A DNA stretch of 5,160 bases. Origin: Planctomycetota bacterium. Lineage in GTDB: Bacteria > Planctomycetota > Phycisphaerae > WQYP01 > JAJZKY01. Under the pieces are notes generated by a model that saw only the letters and a program-made list of their open reading frames with translations, did not search any database and was not told the origin of the DNA. The DNA lies in contig JAJZKY010000410.1 of the NCBI GenBank assembly GCA_021803885.1, positions 1 to 5,160 of the forward strand, given 5' to 3'. This document shows, in pieces, positions 1 through 5,160 of the stretch. Position 1 is the stretch's first letter. Every line of letters begins with the position of its first letter. The position numbers and the translations under genes are program-made.

Positions 1-68
1 ATGCGACTGTGATGTCCAGCGTCATTCGCGGCCGCCATCACCATGGTCCGCGATGTCCCATGGAAATT

Positions 69-75
69 TAAGGAG
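69..75 (+). promoter_or_regulatory. Shine-Dalgarno site of the DUF2892 gene
   Basis: TAAGGAG is a seven-base match to the anti-Shine-Dalgarno complement. It sits 8 bases before the ATG at 84 and so selects that start. The in-frame GTG at 75 overlaps the site and the TTG at 78 is only 2 bases away, so both are poor starts. Confidence 0.75.
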
Positions 76-83
76 TGTTGAAA

Positions 84-284
84 ATGACTGTGGAAAATAT
101 TATTCGCGTGATTGCCGGCTCGGTGGTCCTTTTGAGTGTCGCTTTGACCCTGTTGGCCAGCCACTGGTGGCTGATTCTGACGGTGCTGGTCGGGATCAAT
201 TTAATTCAGTCCGCTTTTACCGGATTTTGTCCGGCAGAAATGGTCGTTCGGCGGCTGCGCCAAGCTCCAACAACAAATCCGTAA
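84..284 (+). CDS. DUF2892 (YgaP-type transmembrane domain) small membrane protein
   Basis: A 66-residue integral membrane protein of the DUF2892 family, the two-helix module also found at the C-terminus of the rhodanese YgaP. The signature is visible throughout: an ENIIRVIAG start (residues 4-12), a first hydrophobic helix about 6-25, a short SHWW turn (26-29), a second helix about 30-46, then the conserved AFTGFCP motif (44-50, Cys49) and a short basic tail (RRLR, 56-59). Length is normal for a stand-alone member. The ATG at 84 is chosen because TAAGGAG lies 8 bases upstream. It precedes the adaptor gene by 154 bases on the same strand, so it may share a transcript with the pump, although the gap also has its own candidate promoter. 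Family biochemistry is poorly known; the conserved Cys after helix 2 suggests a link to sulfur or thiol chemistry, which is inference. Family assignment is firm, function is not. Confidence 0.88.
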   Translation: MTVENIIRVIAGSVVLLSVALTLLASHWWLILTVLVGINLIQSAFTGFCPAEMVVRRLRQAPTTNP

Positions 285-349
285 ATGCGTCCAGTAGCCT
301 GCAACCTCCGCCCCGAACGGACCGATTGACGGGCTGGCGGCTCCACGCC

Positions 350-363
350 ATGGCTCAAGCCAT
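350..363. repeat. Short perfect inverted repeat in the intergenic gap
   Basis: ATGGCT-CA-AGCCAT is a perfect 6-base inverted repeat with a 2-base centre. It lies 13 bases upstream of the candidate -35 element at 377. The tiny loop makes it a poor RNA hairpin, so if functional it is more likely a binding site for a dimeric regulator. A 12-base symmetry can also arise by chance, so this is only suggestive. Confidence 0.3.
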
Positions 364-376
364 CCGCTGGGCCGGA

Positions 377-405
377 TTGTGCGGGTGGCAGCCTAAGCTT
401 ATAAC
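377..405 (+). promoter_or_regulatory. Candidate sigma70-type promoter for the adaptor-permease pair
   Basis: TTGTGC (377-382) and TATAAC (400-405) are separated by 17 bases, the optimal spacing. The -10 matches TATAAT at five of six positions; the -35 matches TTGACA only at its first three. The predicted start near 411-413 would leave a leader of roughly 26 bases with AGGAG at 426-430 before the adaptor ATG at 439. The local sequence (about 394-418) is AT-richer than its surroundings, as expected for a promoter. Called by eye only. Confidence 0.4.
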
Positions 406-425
406 TTCGTATATCTGGAAGTTTC

Positions 426-430
426 AGGAG
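426..430 (+). promoter_or_regulatory. Shine-Dalgarno site of the adaptor gene
   Basis: AGGAG ends 8 bases before the ATG at 439, the same spacing as in the DUF2892 gene. It supports that start, which also gives a basic N-terminus directly before the membrane anchor. Confidence 0.7.
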
Positions 431-438
431 TCCGCGCC

Positions 439-1557
439 ATGCCATCATATAGTTCAAAACTCCAAACCTGGCTGAAACGCTCTATCCGCGTTGCGATGCT
501 CCTGATGATGGTGGTAGCGGCGGTCCTCATTCTGTGGATTGTCGGGACTTTTCGAAAAACGATTCCGCCCGGATCAAGCGTGAGAGGCGCTCCTTTGGCA
601 ATTCCACCGCCAACCATCGCCGTTCGAAGGCTCACTTTAACTCGCACCATCTCCGCGCCGGGAACCATCCGCGCCATTCACCCAGTGACCATCGCCTCAC
701 GAATCGTGGGTCGTGTGGTCTGGAGCGATCTGGAAGTCGGCGCTGCCGTGAAAAAGGGTCAGGTCATTGTACGGTTGAACGACGCCGATCTGAAGGCCCA
801 GGTGACTCAAGCGATGGCATCCGTGAGTTTAGCTCGTGCCCAACTGCGTCAGGCGCTGATCGATCAAAGGCGGGATAAAACCCTGCTGAGTACCGGAGAT
901 GTGACTCGAGCGGCCATGGATGTGGCCGACACCGCCGTCACGACAGCCCAGGCCAATGTGGCCCGAGCCTTAGCCGCCAGGCAATCCGCCAAAGTTTTGC
1001 TGGCCTACGCAACCATCCATTCTCCACTGGGCGGCATTGTGCGACGCAAGATGGTCAGCGTCGGCGACACTGTGCTCCCCGGCACGGCGCTGGCTCGAGT
1101 TTATAAACCGCAGCGTCTGCAATTGGCCGCGGCAGTGCCGGAATCGCTGGCGGCGCAATTGCATCCAGGCGAAATGTTGACTCTCCACCTGAACGGTTTG
1201 AAGGTGTCCCTTAACGCTCACGTGCGACAGATTGTGCCAAGCGTGCAGTCCCAGAGCCGCACCTTTATCGTCAAGGCTACAGCATCCTTCTCCTCGGGCG
1301 TATGGCCCGGCATGTACGGAACCATTCTGGTGCCGATGGGCGCCGAGCATCCACTGGTGATCCCCACGGACGCTATTACGTACGTAGGCCAGTTGGCCCT
1401 CGTGCATCTTCTGCGGGGAAATCGCGTCATTCGGCAGGTAGTGCAGCCTGGACGGCGTTTAGGCTGTTGGCGGGAAATTTTGTCCGGACTTCGCGCCGGC
1501 CAGCGCGTCGTCATCCCACCAGGTACACAGATCACCGCGCCGGGAGCGAGGCGATGA
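439..1557 (+). CDS. RND efflux periplasmic adaptor subunit (MFP/HlyD family)
   Basis: A 372-residue membrane fusion protein that should bridge the inner-membrane permease encoded next to it and an outer-membrane channel. A positively charged N-terminus (K7, K13, R14, R17) precedes one hydrophobic segment at about 16-36. There is no lipobox Cys and no clear signal peptidase site, so it is probably anchored by an uncleaved helix. The first lipoyl half-motif spans about 84-117 (GRVVWSDLEVGAAVKKGQ at 91-108). An Ala-rich helical hairpin follows at about 118-190, then the second lipoyl half (HSPLGGIVRRKMVSVGDTV, 194-212), a beta-barrel (about 225-300) and a membrane-proximal domain (about 303-365). 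The hairpin carries R145, L149 and T156, matching the RxxxLxxxxxxS TolC-docking motif of AcrA with Thr for Ser. No His/Met-rich metal-binding tail of CusB or CzcB type is seen, so the substrate is not indicated. The stop overlaps the permease start. Confidence 0.93.
   Translation: MPSYSSKLQTWLKRSIRVAMLLMMVVAAVLILWIVGTFRKTIPPGSSVRGAPLAIPPPTIAVRRLTLTRTISAPGTIRAIHPVTIASRIVGRVVWSDLEVGAAVKKGQVIVRLNDADLKAQVTQAMASVSLARAQLRQALIDQRRDKTLLSTGDVTRAAMDVADTAVTTAQANVARALAARQSAKVLLAYATIHSPLGGIVRRKMVSVGDTVLPGTALARVYKPQRLQLAAAVPESLAAQLHPGEMLTLHLNGLKVSLNAHVRQIVPSVQSQSRTFIVKATASFSSGVWPGMYGTILVPMGAEHPLVIPTDAITYVGQLALVHLLRGNRVIRQVVQPGRRLGCWREILSGLRAGQRVVIPPGTQITAPGARR
1542..1546 (+). promoter_or_regulatory. Shine-Dalgarno site of the permease gene, inside the adaptor gene
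   Basis: GGGAG lies 7 bases before the ATG at 1554 and favours that start, which overlaps the adaptor stop as ATGA. A second in-frame ATG at 1593 has GGAGG at 1574-1578, but 14 bases away, which is too far to be ideal. Confidence 0.55.
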
Positions 1558-4500
1558 GTGACGCGGTAAAACCGGAGGTACAAGAGTTCTCCATGTTGGA
1601 GAGGCTGGTGCGCGTGTTTTTACGCTCCAACCTGTCCATTGTGCTCATTTTGCTGGCCACTCTCATGGGAATTGCGGCTCTGCTGATCACCCCCAAGGAA
1701 AAGGACCCGCAAATACTGGTCCCGATGGTGGATGTGTACGTGAATTTTCCCGGCCATTCCGCTAAAAGCGTGGAACAACTGGTTACCACACCCCTGGAGC
1801 AACTGCTTTATCAGATTCATGGCGTCGAATACGTATATTCGACCAGCAGTCGCGGTCAAAGCATGGTCACCGCACGCTTTTTTGTGGGCCAGGATGTGCA
1901 GCGTAGCCTGGTGAAAGTCTACCGCAAAATTCAGGGCCATCTTAGCCTGGTTCCAGCCGGCGTCACCGGCTGGGTCATCAAGCCGGAAACCATCAATGAT
2001 GTGCCCATTGTTACGCTGACGCTGACCAGTTCCAGCGCATCGCCCGTAGCCCTAAGACAAACTGCGGTGGAGCTTTCCAGCCGCCTTGCGGCCCTTCCCG
2101 ATATCTCGCGCAGCTACGTGATTGGCGGACGCCCTCGAGTCATCTATGCCTATCTAAACCCTGCGACGCTGCGGGCCTATCATCTCACGCCCCTGGGCAT
2201 TGATCGTGACATTCAGGCCGCGGATATCACCCGAATGGCGGGCAGTTACAAGCGCAACAACATGCAGGTTCGCGTGCTGGCGGGTACCGCCTTGGCCCAC
2301 GCCAGGCAATTGGGCCGACTTGTGGTGGCTGTGCGCCATCAGGGCCCCGTCTATTTGCGAAACGTGGCCCGAATTGTGGATGGTCCGGCGGAGATACATT
2401 CCTATGTGTGGCATCAGTGGGGCATGGCCGCCAATGTTCATGAACCCTTTGGTTTTCCCGGAACCAGCCTAAACCGCTCAGGCCAGCACCGCGCCAACGC
2501 GCCGGCCTGTCCAGCCGTGACCATTGCCATCGCCAAAAAAGCCGGCAGCAACGCTGTTTGGGTGGCCAACGATGTTATTGCTCAAGCAAAAAAACTATCC
2601 CGCACTATTGTGCCTTCCGACATTCAAATGGTGGTGACACGCAACAGTGGATTGTCCGCCAGTGAAAAGATCAACGGCCTGGTGGAGGGGCTGCTGGCGG
2701 CCATTATGATCGTCGTGGTTCTGCTGACCATCGGGCTGGGTTGGCGGGAGGCAATGGTGGTCGCCGCCGCCATTCCGGTAGTGTTCGGCCTGACCTTGGC
2801 GTGCAATTTGATGCTGGGTTTTACCATCAACCGGGTCACGCTGTTTGCCTTGATTTTATCACTGGGGCTGCTGGTGGATGATCCAATCGTGGATGTGGAA
2901 AATATCTCCCGCCATTTTGCGTTGGAAAAAAAAGCCAACCGACTGATAACACTGCGGGCTATTTCCGAAATTCTGCCGCCCGTGATTGTGGCCACGCTGG
3001 CCGTGATTATTTCTTTCATCCCGATGTTTTTCATCACTGGAATGATGGGGCCATACATGCAGCCCATGGCATTTAACGTGCCGGTAGCCATGCTGATGTC
3101 ACTGTTGGTATCTGTTACCATTACGCCATGGCTTAGCTATCATGTATTAAAGCATAACCACCGTACCACTCACGAAGATGCGTTGGCCCAAGAAGGTCAG
3201 CCACTGCCCACCAGCACCCTGATCCACACCGCACGCTACCGCCTGTTTCGGCCGCTGATGTCGCCGCTCCTCAATCATCGCCTCGCCCGCTGGGCGTTTA
3301 TCCTGGCTGTGGCCGGAGTTACCCTGGCAGCCGTGGCGCTGCCGGCACTGCGTATGGTGCCGCTGAAAATGTTACCGTTTGGCGATCAAAGCACTCTGCT
3401 TATTGTAGTGCACACTCCCCGCGGCACCACGTTGCAAACCACCGATGCCGTCACGCAGGCCCTGGTGCGACGGCTGCGGCGCGTCAACGAGGTGGCCGAC
3501 ATCACCAGTTATGTAGGCACTGCGGCCCCCATGGACTTTAACGGCATGGTCCGACATTACTTCATTCGTAAAAATCCCAATGATGCCCAGATCAGCGTGG
3601 ATCTAGCCGGAAAGAATGTCCGCGCCATGCAAACCCACGCCATCGCTCTGCGCCTTCGCCGCCGGCTTACCGCCATCGCCCGGACCTATCACGCCCGAAT
3701 TCAAATTGTGGAGGCTCCTCCCGGGCCACCCGTCCTGGATACCATCGTGGGAGAAATTCACGGTTCCCCAAGCGTGAGCTACCATGAAATGCAACTCGCC
3801 GCCCGCACCCTGCGCCACCGACTTTTGCTTGAGCCGAATGTAGTGGATGTGGATGACAGCGTGGAGGCCCCCCAAAAGCAGATGGTTTTTATAACCGACA
3901 AACGCAAAGCTGCTCTCAATGGCGTTACCACACAGGAAATTGCCGACACCCTTAAAATTGCTCTGGCCGGCCAGGTTGCCGGCCTCATTCACGCCCCCCG
4001 CCAGCGCGAACCGCTGCAAATTATCCTGCGCTTGCCCATCGCTCGCCGCTCCAGCCCGGCGGATTTGTCCAAAATCTTCGCGCGAGGCTCCAACGACGCT
4101 TTGATTCCACTTTCCCAGCTCGGTTCATGGAAACACCAGTGGGTTGGGCAAATGATCTACCATAAGGATCTGCGTCGCATTGTATATGTCTACGCGGACA
4201 CTGCCGGTCGCCCACCCGTCAACGCCATTCTGGATATCCAGGCAGATCGGCTGCCGGATGGTTCAACGCCCGCCATTCCCGGGATGACGCACATCGGCGC
4301 TGGATGGATCCATCGGGAGCCCCCCCGCCCACTTTCCCAGCGATCCTTTTTTCATGATGGCTCAGGCATTGCCTGGCAGTTGCCGCCGGGCCTGCACGTC
4401 AATTTCGCTGGCGAGGGTGAATGGCGCATTACCATCAACGTTTTCCGGGATTTGGGCATCGCCTTTGCCGCAGCCATGGTGGGTATTTATATTTTGCTGG

Positions 4501-4991
4501 TGGCTCAGATGGGATCTTTTGTGTTGCCGCTCATTATCATGCTTGCGATTCCGCTAACTATTCCCGGAGTCATGCCGGGATTCTGGATTTTAAACGTGGT
4601 GGCCGCCCACGATGTGGGTGGATACCGCAATTCGATATTTTTCACCGCCACCGCCATGATCGGGATGATCGCACTGGCCGGCATTGTCACCCGCAATTCG
4701 GTCATCCTCATTGACTTCATCCATCGCTCGCTGGCCCGCGGCTTGAGCCTGCACGATGCCATTATCGAAAGCGTGGTGGTGCGCATGCGGCCCATTCTGC
4801 TAACCGCGGCGGCGGCCATGCTTTCTTCCATCCCCATTCTTACCGACCCGATTTTTTCCGGTCTGGCCTGGTCCCTGATTTTTGGATTGCTGGCTTCCAC
4901 CGCATTTACACTTTTCGTGATACCCGTCACGTACTGGATCATTTTTTCCCACAAACCAGGCCATGGCCTGCCCGTGGAAGTGGACGAATAA
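1554..4991 (+). CDS. RND efflux permease subunit (AcrB superfamily, HAE-like)
   Basis: A 1145-residue inner-membrane transporter expected to form a proton-driven trimer exporting an unidentified substrate. It shows the full two-fold RND plan: TM1 about 25-45, first periplasmic domain about 48-370 (starting KEKDPQI, 48-54), TM2-TM6 about 373-532, TM7 about 580-600, second periplasmic domain about 605-960, TM8-TM12 about 964-1130. TM4 has VDDPIVDVEN (441-450) with D442/D443 at the AcrB Asp407/Asp408 positions. TM10 has R1047-N1048 where AcrB has Lys940-Asn941; R1077 and T1084 correspond to Arg971 and Thr978. The heavy-metal-type DFG motif in TM4 is absent. It is somewhat longer than AcrB (about 1050), with loop-like stretches at about 290-325 and 913-945. 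Start: ATG 1554, overlapping the adaptor stop by 4 bases, implies translational coupling; ATG 1593 (M14) is the alternative. Reading frame intact. Confidence 0.95.
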   Translation: MSDAVKPEVQEFSMLERLVRVFLRSNLSIVLILLATLMGIAALLITPKEKDPQILVPMVDVYVNFPGHSAKSVEQLVTTPLEQLLYQIHGVEYVYSTSSRGQSMVTARFFVGQDVQRSLVKVYRKIQGHLSLVPAGVTGWVIKPETINDVPIVTLTLTSSSASPVALRQTAVELSSRLAALPDISRSYVIGGRPRVIYAYLNPATLRAYHLTPLGIDRDIQAADITRMAGSYKRNNMQVRVLAGTALAHARQLGRLVVAVRHQGPVYLRNVARIVDGPAEIHSYVWHQWGMAANVHEPFGFPGTSLNRSGQHRANAPACPAVTIAIAKKAGSNAVWVANDVIAQAKKLSRTIVPSDIQMVVTRNSGLSASEKINGLVEGLLAAIMIVVVLLTIGLGWREAMVVAAAIPVVFGLTLACNLMLGFTINRVTLFALILSLGLLVDDPIVDVENISRHFALEKKANRLITLRAISEILPPVIVATLAVIISFIPMFFITGMMGPYMQPMAFNVPVAMLMSLLVSVTITPWLSYHVLKHNHRTTHEDALAQEGQPLPTSTLIHTARYRLFRPLMSPLLNHRLARWAFILAVAGVTLAAVALPALRMVPLKMLPFGDQSTLLIVVHTPRGTTLQTTDAVTQALVRRLRRVNEVADITSYVGTAAPMDFNGMVRHYFIRKNPNDAQISVDLAGKNVRAMQTHAIALRLRRRLTAIARTYHARIQIVEAPPGPPVLDTIVGEIHGSPSVSYHEMQLAARTLRHRLLLEPNVVDVDDSVEAPQKQMVFITDKRKAALNGVTTQEIADTLKIALAGQVAGLIHAPRQREPLQIILRLPIARRSSPADLSKIFARGSNDALIPLSQLGSWKHQWVGQMIYHKDLRRIVYVYADTAGRPPVNAILDIQADRLPDGSTPAIPGMTHIGAGWIHREPPRPLSQRSFFHDGSGIAWQLPPGLHVNFAGEGEWRITINVFRDLGIAFAAAMVGIYILLVAQMGSFVLPLIIMLAIPLTIPGVMPGFWILNVVAAHDVGGYRNSIFFTATAMIGMIALAGIVTRNSVILIDFIHRSLARGLSLHDAIIESVVVRMRPILLTAAAAMLSSIPILTDPIFSGLAWSLIFGLLASTAFTLFVIPVTYWIIFSHKPGHGLPVEVDE

Positions 4992-5012
4992 TACGCCGGA
5001 ATTGAACCGTCA

Positions 5013-5032
5013 CTGGCAATCTGCCGGGCTTT
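5013..5032 (+). terminator. Weak candidate intrinsic terminator after the permease gene
   Basis: CTGGCA (5013-5018) pairs with TGCCGG (5022-5027), with one G-T wobble and a 3-base loop. Only a short CTTT follows, at 5029-5032. It lies 21 bases after the permease stop, in the tail-to-tail spacer. The stem is short and the T-run poor, so termination here is uncertain. Confidence 0.2.
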
Positions 5033-5033
5033 A

Positions 5034-5160
5034 TCAATCGGGCCTCACCCCATGCTCCGCCAGCCATACCCTGATGACCGGTGCAATCTGCCGATACAGC
5101 TCCGCATTGGCGTAGCCACACCAATGCACACCTGTATGAACGTCCAATGGGGCATCCAAT
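5034..5160 (-). CDS. C-terminal end of an unidentified convergent gene (partial)
   Basis: Minus-strand frame open from the window edge for 41 codons, ending at a TGA whose complement lies at 5034-5036. The peptide looks like a real protein C-terminus: DVHTGVHWCGY is followed by an amphipathic helix (ANAELYRQIAPVIRVWLAEHG) and a short polar tail ending RPD. The 'GVH ... AELYRQIAPVI' pattern loosely recalls the end of SGNH/GDSL-type hydrolases, where a catalytic His precedes a last helix, but the usual Asp three residues before that His is Thr or Val in this peptide, so I do not name a family. It is tail-to-tail with the permease gene, 42 bases apart, and probably not part of the efflux operon. 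The other minus-strand frame here, crossing into the permease gene, reads less like protein. Confidence 0.5.
   Translation of the reverse strand, partial: LDAPLDVHTGVHWCGYANAELYRQIAPVIRVWLAEHGVRPD

Noticed and set aside
1..44. Possible divergent minus-strand gene start (ATG complement at 42-44, peptide beginning MVMAAANDAGHH)
   Set aside because: Only 14 codons fit in the window and no convincing Shine-Dalgarno precedes it. A divergent regulator would fit the context, but this is not evidence.
26..53. Inverted repeat TCGCGG-N16-CCGCGA, with the palindrome ACCATGGT at 40-47 between its arms
   Set aside because: Six-base GC-rich arms with a 16-base loop, and the palindrome is not centred between them; it is likely chance in this composition.
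3..71. Possible C-terminus of an upstream gene (open frame ending with TAA at 69-71)
   Set aside because: Only 22 codons (ending RCPMEI) are visible and another frame is also open here. The stop abutting the Shine-Dalgarno site would fit an operon, but the peptide is not recognisable, so coding cannot be supported.
285..329. 14-codon open frame directly after the DUF2892 stop (TAAATG)
   Set aside because: No ribosome binding site and no recognisable peptide; it is too short to distinguish from chance.
2..475. Long plus-strand open frame overlapping the DUF2892 gene and running into the adaptor gene
   Set aside because: It is in a different frame from two well-supported genes, is Arg/Ser/Pro-rich with no domain pattern, and has no good ribosome binding site; it is a shadow frame.
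2624..3121. 165-residue minus-strand open frame inside the permease gene
   Set aside because: It is antisense to the TM2-TM6 region; its Ser/Thr/Ile/Met-rich composition is what the reverse complement of membrane-helix codons produces.
3603..4019. 138-residue minus-strand open frame inside the permease gene
   Set aside because: It lies wholly antisense to the conserved second periplasmic domain, with no domain signature or ribosome binding site.
439..4991. Classical heavy-metal (CzcBA/CusBA) pump assignment
   Set aside because: The adaptor lacks a metal-binding His/Met-rich region, and the permease lacks the DFG-x3-DG TM4 motif, having VDD instead. The substrate is therefore left open.

Overview
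The window holds a compact, co-directional (+) cassette for an inner-membrane tripartite efflux system, with the end of an unrelated convergent gene at the right edge. Layout: 1-83, leader with a strong ribosome binding site; 84-284, a 66-residue DUF2892 (YgaP transmembrane-domain type) membrane protein; 285-438, a 154-base gap with a candidate promoter and a small inverted repeat; 439-1557, a membrane-anchored RND periplasmic adaptor (membrane fusion protein, MFP); 1554-4991, a full-length RND permease overlapping the adaptor by 4 bases (ATGA); 4992-5033, a 42-base tail-to-tail spacer; 5034-5160, the last 41 codons of a minus-strand gene that runs off the window.

The organism is a Gram-negative (diderm) bacterium, since an RND pump with an MFP only makes sense across two membranes. 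Shine-Dalgarno sites are good AGGAG-type matches and base composition is moderately GC-rich. I could not assign a phylum from the sequence. DUF2892 genes beside RND pumps are, from memory, common in metal/sulfur-stress gene neighbourhoods, but no regulator, thioredoxin or arsenic gene is visible here to confirm that.

How the genes work together: the permease should be a proton-driven trimer in the inner membrane. The adaptor carries the lipoyl/beta-barrel body and a helical hairpin with a near-canonical TolC-docking motif (R145, L149, T156). The outer-membrane channel is not encoded in the window: downstream lies a convergent gene, so the pump must use a TolC-type protein from elsewhere or from upstream. 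The translational overlap suggests coupled, near-stoichiometric adaptor and permease synthesis. The role of the DUF2892 protein is unknown.

The permease is of the HAE-like (AcrB superfamily) type rather than the classical heavy-metal type, with the TM4 motif VDDPIVDVEN (D442/D443 plus an extra D447) and an Arg (R1047) where AcrB has the essential Lys940. All three main genes look intact. I see no mobile element, CRISPR array, tRNA or rRNA, and no evidence of a wholly new system; the most interesting points are the divergent proton-relay residues, the DUF2892 association and the unidentified convergent gene.
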